Shown: positions 7,846 to 16,218 of the stretch, in pieces
Layout: each line of letters opens with the position of its first letter
Position numbering within the stretch: the first letter of the stretch is position 1
From: Paraburkholderia phosphatilytica
GTDB taxonomy: Bacteria > Pseudomonadota > Gammaproteobacteria > Burkholderiales > Burkholderiaceae
Reading direction: 5' to 3'
DNA: 64,000 nucleotides
Assembly: GCF_003443895.1 (NCBI RefSeq)
Contig: NZ_QQOA01000028.1
Coordinates: 36,156-100,155, forward strand
Translations under genes and position numbers: made by a program
The notes under the pieces: model-generated
The model's database searches: none
What the model saw: only the letters and a program-made list of their open reading frames with translations
What the model was told of the DNA's origin: nothing

Positions 7846-10518
7846 TCACGAACCCGTCTTGCGCGCCGCCGTTTTCTTCGCCGGCGCCTTCTTTGCAGCA
7901 GCTGTCTTCGCCGCAGCGGTCTTCTTCGCGGCCGCGGCGGTCGTCTTCGTGGTCCGTGTTGCGACGGCCGTGTCGCCGTCACCTTCGGCTTCCGTCGCGG
8001 CCGCTGCCGCGACCTTCGCTGCAGCAGTCTTCGCGGCGGTCTTCGCCGATGCCTTCGACGGATCCTTCTTCTCGAACTCGAAGCCGATCTTGCCGTCGCT
8101 CTGCTTGACGAGGAACGCCTTGAAGTTGCGGCCCGTGCGCGACGACTTGAAGTTCGTCAGCAGGTCGGTGCGACCTTCCGACAGCAGCTTCGCCATCTGG
8201 TCGCGCGTGATCTCCTGCTGCAGGATCACCTTGCCCGAGCGGAAGTCGCAGGTCTTCGGATTCGCGACCGAGTTCTCGCAGACGTAGCTCATGCCGTGCT
8301 CGAACACGCTGCCCTTGCACTTCGGGCATGCGCCGACCGGCTCCTGCGACGAGAAGTCGGGCGCCTCGCCGTCTTCGCCGCCCTGGTCCTGGCCGAAGTC
8401 GAACTCGAGCTTGTAGTTCTTCGTTTCGTCGTCGAACGACAGCTTGAGGATCGCCGAGAACGGCCGGCCCATCTTGCTGCGGAAACCCGACAGCGGACCG
8501 ATCTCCTTCTTCTGCAGCAGTTCTTCGACTTCCTCGATCTCGAACTGCCGGCCGCCCGGAATCTTCGAAATCGAGAACTCGCATTTCGTGCAGGCGAAAC
8601 GGCGATAGTTCTCCTTCACCTGGCCGCCGCAGTTCGGACACGGCGTTTCCAGCGTCGCGTAGTCACCGGGGATGGTGTCGGAGTCGTACTCCTTCGCGCG
8701 CTTCACGATGGTCTGCGTCATGCGGGCGATTTCCTGCATGAACGCGTCGCGAGGCAGATTGCCGCGCTCCATCTGCGACAGCTTGTGCTCCCATTCGCCG
8801 GTGAGCTCCGGCGCCGTCAGTTCCTCGACGCCGAGGCCGCGCAGCAGCGTCATCAGCTGGAACGCTTTCGCGGTCGGGATCAGTTCGCGGCCTTCCCGCA
8901 CCAGATACTTTTCGCCGAGCAGACCTTCGATGATCGCCGCGCGCGTGGCCGGCGTGCCGAGGCCCTTCGCGGCCATCGCTTCGCGCAGTTCGTCGTCTTC
9001 GACGAGCTTGCCCGCGCCTTCCATCGCCGACAGCAGCGTCGCTTCGTTATAGCGCGCGGGCGGCTTCGTGACGAGTTGATGCGCGGCGATCTTGTCGGTT
9101 TCGACCTTCTCGTTCTTCTGCACCGGCACGAGGTTCGCGTCCTCGCCGCCCGCGTCCTTGCCGTAGACCTGCAGCCAGCCCGGCTCGACCAGCACCTTGC
9201 CTTCGGTCTTGAAGTGATGGCCGGCGACTTCGGTGATGCGCGTCGTCACGCGATATTCGGCCGCCGGGAAGAACACCGCGAGGAAGCGCTTCACGACGAG
9301 GTCGTACAGCTTCTGCTCCGGCTCCGACAGCGACTTCGGCGCCTGCAGCGTCGGGATGATCGCGAAGTGGTCGCTGATCTTCGAGTTGTCGAAGATGCGC
9401 TTGTTCGGCTTCACCCAGCCCTTGTCGAGCACCTGCTTCGCGTGCGGCAGGTAGTTGTTGCTCTCCTTCAGCATCGCCAGCGTGTCTTTCACGGTGGCGA
9501 TGTAGTCTTCCGGCAGCGCACGCGCGTCGGTACGCGGATAGGTCAGCACCTTGTGCTTTTCGTACAGCGCCTGCGCGAGGCCGAGCGTGTTCTTCGCCGA
9601 AAAGCCGAAGCGCCCGTTGGCTTCGCGCTGCAGGCTCGTCAGGTCGAAGAGCAGCGGCGACATCTGCGTGGACGGCTTCGACTCTTCGGTGACCGTGCCT
9701 TCCTGGCCGCGGCATGCCGCGACGATAGTCTCGGCAGCGGGGAGGGCCCACAGACGCGAGTCGCGCTTCTCCGGATCGAATTCGTCGCGCTTGAACTTCG
9801 GGTCGTACCAGCGGCCTTCGTAGAAGCCCGCCGCGCAGACGAATTCCGCGCGCACTTCCCAGTAGTCGCGCGGCACGAAGCGGCGGATTTTCTCTTCACG
9901 TTCGACGACGATCGACAGCGTTGGCGTCTGAACGCGGCCAACGGTAGTCAGGAAGAAGCCGCCGCCCTTGCTGTTGAACGCGGTCATCGCGCGCGTGCCG
10001 TTGATGCCGACGAGCCAGTCCGCTTCCGAGCGGCAGCGGGCCGCATCGGCGAGCGGCTGCATGTCATCGTCGCTGCGCAGGTTCGCGAAGCCGTCGCGGA
10101 TCGCGGCGGGCGTCATCGACTGCAGCCACAGGCGCTGCACGGGCTGCTTCGCCTTCGCGTGCTGCGCGATCAGGCGGAAAATCAGCTCGCCCTCGCGCCC
10201 CGCGTCGCAGGCGTTGATCAGGCGCTCGACGTCCTTGCGCTTGATGAGTTTGTTGAGAACCTTCAACCGCGACTCGCTTTTCGCGATCGGGTTCAGGTCG
10301 AAGTGAGGCGGAATTACGGGCAGATGGGTGAAGCTCCATTTGCCGCGCTTGACGTCGTATTCCTCGGGTGCGGCGATCTCCAGCAGGTGACCGACCGCCG
10401 ACGACAGCACGTAGTCGTCGCTCTCGTAATACTCGTCATGCTTCGTAAAACCGCCCAGCGCGCGCGCGATGTCATTCGCGACGGATGGCTTCTCGGCGAT
10501 GATCAGTGCTTTGGACAT
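7846..10518 (-). CDS. topB: DNA topoisomerase III
   Basis: 890 aa. A type IA topoisomerase that cuts one DNA strand through a tyrosine and decatenates replication intermediates. The N-terminal Toprim domain starts SKALIIAEKPSVA and contains CDAGREGE; the active-site Tyr lies in LTYPRTD. The C-terminal third has two Cys-rich zinc ribbons (CPNCGGQ...CTKCEF and CPKCKGS...CENS), so the protein is longer than E. coli TopB. The last 45 or so residues are a Lys/Ala-rich, histone-H1-like tail. I chose the start MSKALIIAEK at 10518, which matches the family N terminus. It lies convergent to the LysR gene and upstream of nothing on its strand except the thioredoxin-like gene. Confidence 0.95.
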   Translation of the reverse strand: MSKALIIAEKPSVANDIARALGGFTKHDEYYESDDYVLSSAVGHLLEIAAPEEYDVKRGKWSFTHLPVIPPHFDLNPIAKSESRLKVLNKLIKRKDVERLINACDAGREGELIFRLIAQHAKAKQPVQRLWLQSMTPAAIRDGFANLRSDDDMQPLADAARCRSEADWLVGINGTRAMTAFNSKGGGFFLTTVGRVQTPTLSIVVEREEKIRRFVPRDYWEVRAEFVCAAGFYEGRWYDPKFKRDEFDPEKRDSRLWALPAAETIVAACRGQEGTVTEESKPSTQMSPLLFDLTSLQREANGRFGFSAKNTLGLAQALYEKHKVLTYPRTDARALPEDYIATVKDTLAMLKESNNYLPHAKQVLDKGWVKPNKRIFDNSKISDHFAIIPTLQAPKSLSEPEQKLYDLVVKRFLAVFFPAAEYRVTTRITEVAGHHFKTEGKVLVEPGWLQVYGKDAGGEDANLVPVQKNEKVETDKIAAHQLVTKPPARYNEATLLSAMEGAGKLVEDDELREAMAAKGLGTPATRAAIIEGLLGEKYLVREGRELIPTAKAFQLMTLLRGLGVEELTAPELTGEWEHKLSQMERGNLPRDAFMQEIARMTQTIVKRAKEYDSDTIPGDYATLETPCPNCGGQVKENYRRFACTKCEFSISKIPGGRQFEIEEVEELLQKKEIGPLSGFRSKMGRPFSAILKLSFDDETKNYKLEFDFGQDQGGEDGEAPDFSSQEPVGACPKCKGSVFEHGMSYVCENSVANPKTCDFRSGKVILQQEITRDQMAKLLSEGRTDLLTNFKSSRTGRNFKAFLVKQSDGKIGFEFEKKDPSKASAKTAAKTAAAKVAAAAATEAEGDGDTAVATRTTKTTAAAAKKTAAAKTAAAKKAPAKKTAARKTGS

Positions 10519-10762
10519 GACTCGGTGTAAGTGGGTAGTACGGCTCGTTGGCCCTGTAACGACCGCTTTATAGCACACGCCGATCCCGGCGCGATTTTGT
10601 GTGCCGCAAAATGCGCCCCATCATAGGGCGCGACCCCGCGCCCGGCAAGCGTGGAAAGGCTGCATCTCGTGGGCGACGGCGCGGATCTTACGGCCTTCTT
10701 TCCGCTTCCCAACGGTGAGCAGCAACGGTCTGGGCCGCGCGACGGGCGTTCGCGGCAGGGCG

Positions 10763-11143
10763 TCAAACGGCGGCGAGCGCGGGCCGCAGCAGTTTCGGTG
10801 CGCCGGTCACACCCGGCAGCGCGGTGAGGTCGTGCAACATCCGTTCGACGATGCTCACCTGCGGCAGCACGGTACCGAAAAAACGCGTGGTGTTGCTGTC
10901 CTCGATCAGAATGGTCGGGAAATTTTCCACATCCAGATCGTCGAGCCGGTCGGCATGCGCTTCGATGTCGATGTAGGCGAAGCAGATGTCGGGATGCCGG
11001 TCCGCCAGCGCATCGAACGCTGCCTTGTACTCGCGACAGGTACCGCACCATTCCGCACACAGACACGCGACGAACAGCGTGTCGGGGTCGGCGACGCGCT
11101 CGGCGATCCGGTCCGCTTCGGTGTCGAGGTTCAGCGCGGGCAT
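10763..11143 (-). CDS. thioredoxin-like protein
   Basis: 126 aa. A single thioredoxin fold whose redox site is WCGTC (residues 32-36), a CxxC of Cys-Gly-Thr-Cys type rather than the CGPC of classical thioredoxin. The cis-Pro strand is ENFPTILIED. There is no signal peptide, so it should act in the cytoplasm. The start MPALNLDTEA is chosen because AAGGAATC precedes it; an in-frame upstream ATG would add 17 residues without a binding site. It lies between topB and the dprA remnant on the same strand. The client protein is unknown. Confidence 0.87.
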   Translation of the reverse strand: MPALNLDTEADRIAERVADPDTLFVACLCAEWCGTCREYKAAFDALADRHPDICFAYIDIEAHADRLDDLDVENFPTILIEDSNTTRFFGTVLPQVSIVERMLHDLTALPGVTGAPKLLRPALAAV

Positions 11144-11203
11144 GGTGATTCCTTGCTTGTTTTCATCGTGACTGGCGATTCGAAAATGTAGCACGCCGCC
11201 CGG

Positions 11204-12412
11204 CTAACGGCTGCGGGCCCGCATGAACCAGCCGCCCGGCAGCACCGCCACCCGGCCGGTCAGTTCCAGGCCGAGCAGCGTGCCTTGCAGCAGCGTGTCG
11301 GTCATGTCGGTGCGACTGGCCAGCATTTCAAGCGTGGCCGGTGCGTAGCTGGGCGCATCGGGGACCTTGCGCTCGGGCCCGGACGGTGGGCGCTCGAGCG
11401 CGCTGACCGTAGGCGAGGCCGGGGAGGGCGCGGCGCCCGGCGGCGGCAGTGCCGGGTCAAGCGGAGGCGCTTCGGACTCGGGCCACGGTCGTGGCGTCAG
11501 CGCCAGCTCCAGCCACGCCCAGCTCCTCCAGCACCTCCTCCGGCGTTTCAACAAGCCGCGCATGCTGCTTGATCATCCGATGACACCCACGCGACAGCGG
11601 CGAGTGAATCGACCCCGGAATCGCGAACACGTCGCGGCCCATCTCGTTCGCGAGCCGCGCGGTGATCAGCGAACCGGAGCGCATCGCCGCCTCGGCGATC
11701 AGCACGCTGCCCGAGAGGCCCGCGATCAGCCGGTTGCGCTGCGGGAAATGCGCCGGTCGCGCGGGCGTGCCGAGCGGCCACCCTGAGGCGATCGCGCCGA
11801 CGGAACCGATGCGGCCGGCGAGCTGCTGGTGCGCCGCCGGGTACACGAGGTCCGCGCCCGTCCCGGTCACGGCAATCGTGCCGCCGCGGCCATCGAGTGC
11901 GCCAAGATGCCAGGATGCGCGGCCGCATCGATGCCGAGCGCGAGTCCCGACACCACTGCGAGCCACGCGTTCGACAGCACGCGCGCGAAGTGGCGCGCGT
12001 CGTCGATGCCCTGCGGCGTCGCATTCCGGCTGCCGGCGATCGCGACCGTCTTCACGTGCAGCAGCGCAAGCCGGCCCATCACATATAACAGCGGCGGCGG
12101 GTCCGGCATGGTCAGCAGCATCGGCGGATACGCGGGGTCGTCGAGCGTGACCACGTGATTGCCCGGCAGCGCTCGCCATGCGAGCACCCGCGCGACGTAG
12201 TCGGGCAAGCCAGGCTCGGGCGGCGCGAGTACCGCGCGGGCCGTGGCTGGATCGGTGGCGTAGGCAAGTTCCGCGAACGGCTGCGCGAGCAGCGCGCCCG
12301 GCAGGCCGAAGCGCGCCAGCAGCACGCGCAGCGCTGCGGGCTTCAGCCCGCTCGCGAGCGAAAGCCGCAGCTATGCGCCCAGTTCGGTGTCGGTCATCGG
12401 CAGGGTGGTCAT
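11204..12412 (-). pseudogene. dprA: DNA-processing protein DprA, broken by three lesions
   Basis: DprA (Smf) loads RecA on incoming single strands during natural transformation. Pieces of one DprA are spread over three frames. The start at 12412 (MTTLPMTDTELGA) has GGAGG 5 nt upstream, but codon 14 is TAG (12373-12371), where Trp (TGG) would fit. The Rossmann core continues (VAIAGSRNATPQG, SGLALGIDAAAH) until an 8-bp tandem duplication at 11902-11917 shifts the frame; removing one copy restores AAHLGALDGRGGTIAVTGTG. The core then runs on through GSLITARLANEMGRDVFAIPG. A second shift near 11480 leads into the C-terminal winged helix (LASRTDMTDTLLQGTLLG, ending MRARSR). Translation could restart at an in-frame GTG at 12325, but no single frame gives a full protein. 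Assembly error is possible, yet one substitution plus a duplication plus an indel argues for real decay. Confidence 0.88.
11902..11917. repeat. 8-bp imperfect tandem duplication inside dprA
   Basis: CCAAGATG followed directly by CCAGGATG on the plus strand (one mismatch). It adds 8 nt and so shifts the dprA frame. Deleting either copy restores the conserved AAH-x-GAL reading. Confidence 0.8.
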
Positions 12413-12738
12413 CCGAACCTCCAGGAGGCACCAGAACGCAAGGCCGGCGGGCTTGGGCGGGCCATGCTAAAATTTTCATCATCCGAAATAAACCGCCGCG
12501 CCGCGCGCACCTTGCGCCGCGTCGCCGCATGAGTCGAATCCGGTCCGCGTTGGAGCAGCACGCACCGGACGCGTTGATTCGGGCCGCGTCACCCTCATAT
12601 GTTTGAGGAATCGAGGCCCGCGTCCAACCTGGCCAAACGGGTAACGCGTGGCCAATCCCGCGCGATCGACGAAGCGCGACGAGGGCGACGGGCGCCCGCA
12701 AGCAGGTACCGTTGCGGCGGTCACCACGAATCGAGACC
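12413..12738. other. divergent intergenic region between dprA and def
   Basis: 326 nt without a supportable gene. The only AT-rich spot is TGCTAAAATTTTCATCATC at about 12465-12483, the likely place for promoters of def (plus) and dprA (minus). No convincing -35 box was found for either. Confidence 0.4.
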
Positions 12739-13242
12739 ATGGCTTTACTGAACATCCTCCACTATCCCGACAAGCGGCTGCACAAGGTCGCGAAACCGGT
12801 CGAGAAGGTCGACGAGCGCATCCGCAGGCTCGTCGCCGACATGGCCGAGACCATGTACGCGGCGCCGGGCGTCGGCCTCGCCGCGACCCAGGTCGACGTG
12901 CACGAGCGCGTGATCGTGATCGACGTGTCCGAAACCCACGAGCAGCTGCTGACCTTCATCAACCCGGAAATCGTCTGGGCGAGCGAGACGAAGAAGCTCA
13001 ACGAGGAAGGCTGTCTGTCGGTGCCGGGCATCTACGACAACGTTGAGCGCGCCGAGCAGGTGAAGGTTCGCGCGCTGAACGCGAAAGGCGAAACCTTCGA
13101 GATCGACTGCGAAGGGCTGCTCGCCGTGTGCATCCAGCACGAGATGGATCACCTGCTCGGTCACGTGTTCGTCGAATACCTGTCGCCGCTGAAGCAGACG
13201 CGCATCAAGACCCGGATGAAGAAGCTCGCGCACGCGATGTGA
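12739..13242 (+). CDS. def: peptide deformylase
   Basis: 167 aa. Removes the formyl group from the N-terminal methionine of nascent proteins, using a metal (Fe2+). All three family motifs are present: GVGLAATQ (44-51), EGCLSVP (90-96, metal ligand Cys92) and HEMDH (134-138, two His ligands and the catalytic Glu). The start MALLNILHYPD matches the family. It is followed 66 nt later by fmt, which attaches the formyl group that Def removes, so the pair forms the formylation cycle operon. Confidence 0.97.
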   Translation: MALLNILHYPDKRLHKVAKPVEKVDERIRRLVADMAETMYAAPGVGLAATQVDVHERVIVIDVSETHEQLLTFINPEIVWASETKKLNEEGCLSVPGIYDNVERAEQVKVRALNAKGETFEIDCEGLLAVCIQHEMDHLLGHVFVEYLSPLKQTRIKTRMKKLAHAM

Positions 13243-13308
13243 CGGGTCGCGCGCCGCTCGCCGCCGTTTGTCGTCGATCGATTTCTTTTTGCATCACGCT
13301 GTCCGCTC

Positions 13309-14280
13309 ATGAGCCATTCGTTGCGCGTCGTCTTCGCCGGTACGCCGGAATTTGCTGCCGCGGCGCTCGCCGCGATCCATGCTGCCGGCTTCCCTGTGCC
13401 GCTCGTGCTGACCCAGCCGGACCGTCCGGCCGGACGTGGCATGAAGCTGCAGGCGAGCCCCGTCAAACGCTTCGCGCTCGAGCAGGGGCTGCCGGTCGCG
13501 CAGCCGCCGTCGCTGCGCCGTAATGGCAAGTACCCGGAAGAAGCCACGGGGGCCATCGACCTGCTGCGCAACACGCCGCACGACGTGATGGTCGTCGCGG
13601 CATATGGGCTGCTGTTGCCGCAGGAAGTGCTCGACATCGCACCGCATGGCTGCATCAACATCCACGCGTCGCTGCTGCCACGCTGGCGCGGCGCCGCGCC
13701 GATCCATCGTGCGATCGAGGCGGGCGACACCGAAAGCGGTATCACGCTGATGCAGATGGACGCCGGTCTCGACACCGGGCCGATGATCTCGGTCGCGCGC
13801 ACGCCGATCGCGCTGGACGATACCACCGCGACGCTGCACGACAAGCTCGCGGATGCGGGCGCGCGTCTCGTCGTCGAAGGGCTTGTGGAGCTGGAGCGGA
13901 GCGGTCGCCTGTCTTCCACGCCGCAACCCGCGGACGGCGCGACCTACGCCGACAAGATCGGCAAGCAGGAGGCCGCGCTCGACTGGAGCAGGCCCGCGGC
14001 GGTGCTCGCGCGCCAGGTGCGCGCGTTCGACCCGTTCCCGGGCGGCGTCGCTACGCTGGATGGCGTCGCGCTGAAGATCTGGTCCGCGGATGCAATCGAT
14101 GCAAGCCGCGCTGCCGCAGCGCCGGGCACGATCGTCGACATTTCGGCCGAAGGCGTGGTGATTGCCTGCGGCGAAGGCGCATTGCGCGCAACGCAACTGC
14201 AGAAGCCCGGCGGCAAACGCCTGCCCGCGCGCGAGTTTCTTGCGGGCTCGTCGCTCACGGTGGGGCAGAAGTTCGATTAA
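13309..14280 (+). CDS. fmt: methionyl-tRNA formyltransferase
   Basis: 323 aa, full length. Transfers a formyl group from 10-formyl-tetrahydrofolate to Met-tRNAi for translation initiation. The catalytic Asn-His pair is in CINIHASLLPRWRGAAPIH and the Asp in MQMDAGLDTGPM; the C-terminal beta-barrel that grips tRNA occupies about residues 205-323. Coexpression with def is expected from spacing and direction. Confidence 0.97.
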   Translation: MSHSLRVVFAGTPEFAAAALAAIHAAGFPVPLVLTQPDRPAGRGMKLQASPVKRFALEQGLPVAQPPSLRRNGKYPEEATGAIDLLRNTPHDVMVVAAYGLLLPQEVLDIAPHGCINIHASLLPRWRGAAPIHRAIEAGDTESGITLMQMDAGLDTGPMISVARTPIALDDTTATLHDKLADAGARLVVEGLVELERSGRLSSTPQPADGATYADKIGKQEAALDWSRPAAVLARQVRAFDPFPGGVATLDGVALKIWSADAIDASRAAAAPGTIVDISAEGVVIACGEGALRATQLQKPGGKRLPAREFLAGSSLTVGQKFD

Positions 14281-14397
14281 AAGCGGGCCGTTCACAGGCC
14301 GCCATTAGCCATCCGGCCACGTCGCCCGTGTCATGAGGCGCGCGTTAAAATGCGCTGTGCCTCAACGCTGTGCCCCAGGTTTCGCAAGAGGTCGCTC

Positions 14398-15060
14398 ATG
14401 TTCGGTATCACCCACTTCGCGCTGTTTGCCGCCGCAGTCTTTCTCCTCAATCTCACGCCGGGGCCCGATACGGCCTATATCGTCGGTCGTAGCGTTGCGC
14501 AGGGGCGCGGTGCGGGCCTGATGTCGGCGCTCGGTATCTCGGCGGGTTGCTGCGTGCATTCGCTCGCGTGCGCGTTCGGGCTGACGGCGCTGCTGGCGGC
14601 ATCTGCCACCGCGTTCACCGTGATCAAGATCGTCGGCGCGGTGTACCTGATCTATCTCGGCATCAAGCTGATTCTCGCGAAGCCCACCGTCGAAGCCGAC
14701 GACCCGAAGCCTGTGCACGCGCCGGCACCGGCCGCTGCAGGCGCTGTGCCGCGTTCGCTGCGCCAGTTGTTCATGCAGGGCTTCTGGACCAATGTGCTGA
14801 ATCCGAAGGTGGTGCTGTTCTTCGTGTCGTTCTTCCCGCAGTTCGTGTCGGCGGGCAGCGACCACAAGTCGATGGCGTTCCTCACGCTCGGCGTGGTGTT
14901 CGTCGCGATGAGCACGGTGTGGAACAGCTTTGTCGCGTGGGTGGCGGGCAGCGTGTCGCGGCGCTTCGCCGGCAGGCCGGGCGTGAAGAAGTGGCTCGAC
15001 CGCACGGTGGGCAGCGCGTTTGTCGGTCTCGGTGTGAAGCTCGCCACTGCATCACGGTGA
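14398..15060 (+). CDS. LysE-family amino-acid exporter
   Basis: 220 aa. An inner-membrane protein with the LysE/RhtB pattern: an early helix with LNLTPGPDTAYIVGRS (a family hallmark), further helices at about 40-65, 65-90, 115-140, 150-175 and 185-215, and a Pro/Ala-rich cytoplasmic loop at about 97-115. Such carriers export amino acids or derivatives such as homoserine and threonine. The start MFGITHFALF is chosen for AAGAGG upstream. The substrate cannot be told from sequence. Confidence 0.88.
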   Translation: MFGITHFALFAAAVFLLNLTPGPDTAYIVGRSVAQGRGAGLMSALGISAGCCVHSLACAFGLTALLAASATAFTVIKIVGAVYLIYLGIKLILAKPTVEADDPKPVHAPAPAAAGAVPRSLRQLFMQGFWTNVLNPKVVLFFVSFFPQFVSAGSDHKSMAFLTLGVVFVAMSTVWNSFVAWVAGSVSRRFAGRPGVKKWLDRTVGSAFVGLGVKLATASR

Positions 15061-15088
15061 TTGAATTTTTGCCGGCAACCCTTATCTA
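15061..15088 (+). promoter_or_regulatory. candidate htpX promoter (sigma32- or sigma70-like)
   Basis: TTGAAT at 15061-15066, then CCCTTATCT from 15079. Read as sigma32, the CTTGAA/CCCCAT-like boxes are 12 nt apart; read as sigma70, TTGAAT and TATCTA are 16 nt apart. It lies about 75-100 nt before the htpX start. Confidence 0.4.
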
Positions 15089-15161
15089 ACGATCAGCTTA
15101 CAGTCGACCGCCCTGTTCTGGCGGGCAAGATAGGGACACGTTCCGGCAAAGGAGGCCGCAC

Positions 15162-16019
15162 ATGTTCAACTGGGTCAAAACCGCGATGCTGATGGCCGGC
15201 ATCACGGCGCTGTTTATCGTGATCGGCGGCGTGGTGGGCGGCTCGCGCGGCATGATGCTGGCGTTCCTCATCGCGCTCGCGATGAATTTCTTCTCGTACT
15301 GGTTCTCGGACAAGATGGTGCTGCGCATGTACAACGCGCAGGAAGTCGACGAGAACACGGCGCCGCAGTTCTACCGGATGGTGCGCGATCTCGCCACGCG
15401 CGCCGAACTGCCGATGCCGCGCGTCTACCTGATCAACGAAGACGCGCCGAACGCGTTCGCCACTGGTCGCAATCCGGAGCACGCGGCGGTCGCGGCCACC
15501 ACGGGCATTCTGCGCGTGCTGTCCGAACGCGAAATGCGCGGCGTGATGGCGCACGAACTCGCGCACGTGAAGCACCGCGACATTCTCATCTCGACCGTCT
15601 CGGCTACGATGGCCGGCGCGATCTCGGCGCTCGCGAACTTCGCGATGTTCTTCGGCGGTCGCGATGAAGAAGGCCGTCCTTCCAACCCTGTCGCGAGCAT
15701 TGCAGTCGCGCTGCTCGCGCCGATCGCCGGTGCGCTGATCCAGATGGCCATCTCACGCGCGCGTGAATTCGAAGCGGACCGCGGCGGCGCGCAGATCTCG
15801 GGCGATCCGCAGGCGCTCGCGTCGGCGCTCGACAAGATCCATCGCTACGCGAACGGCATCCCGTTCCCCACCGCCGAAGCGCACCCCGCCACCGCGCAGA
15901 TGATGATCATGAACCCGCTGTCGGGCGGGGGCATCGCGAACCTGTTCTCGACTCACCCCGCCACCGAAGAGCGGATCGCGCGTCTGATGGAGATGGCCCG
16001 CACCGGCCGCTTCGACTGA
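15162..16019 (+). CDS. htpX: membrane zinc protease HtpX
   Basis: 285 aa. An inner-membrane M48B metalloprotease that degrades misfolded membrane proteins together with FtsH. Two N-terminal membrane helices (about 5-45) are followed by the cytosolic zinc site HELAH (His131, Glu132, His135), two more helices (about 147-165 and 180-200) and the third-ligand segment REFEADRGGA. AAAGGAGG precedes the ATG at ideal distance. It stands alone with its own promoter candidate and terminator. Confidence 0.96.
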   Translation: MFNWVKTAMLMAGITALFIVIGGVVGGSRGMMLAFLIALAMNFFSYWFSDKMVLRMYNAQEVDENTAPQFYRMVRDLATRAELPMPRVYLINEDAPNAFATGRNPEHAAVAATTGILRVLSEREMRGVMAHELAHVKHRDILISTVSATMAGAISALANFAMFFGGRDEEGRPSNPVASIAVALLAPIAGALIQMAISRAREFEADRGGAQISGDPQALASALDKIHRYANGIPFPTAEAHPATAQMMIMNPLSGGGIANLFSTHPATEERIARLMEMARTGRFD

Positions 16020-16073
16020 CGCGGATAACCGCCGTCACGCGCGGCACGCAGCCGCGCGGCAGCCAGGCCAGCA

Positions 16074-16107
16074 GGGCGAATCCTCACCTCGGGATTCGCC
16101 CTTTTTT
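16074..16107 (+). terminator. rho-independent terminator of htpX
   Basis: GGGCGAATCC (16074-16083) pairs perfectly with GGATTCGCCC (16092-16101), 8-nt loop, followed by six T. Confidence 0.93.
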
Positions 16108-16218
16108 GTTGTCCGCTGGCGCGCCTTGCCTGTGGGCCGAGCCAGAGCGCGCCAGCCTGTCACGCTACAATAGGCGTTTGTGCCGGACGTCCTGTCCGGT
16201 CCGCTCGACCCCTCGTCC

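Noticed and set aside
8296..10530. 744-aa open frame antisense to topB
   Set aside because: Arg/His/Gln-rich composition typical of reverse-frame shadows; TopB on the minus strand is complete with all motifs.
11204..12412. dprA read through by programmed frameshifting or recoding
   Set aside because: No slippery site with stimulatory structure; the first lesion is a nonsense codon and the second a tandem duplication, which fit decay better.
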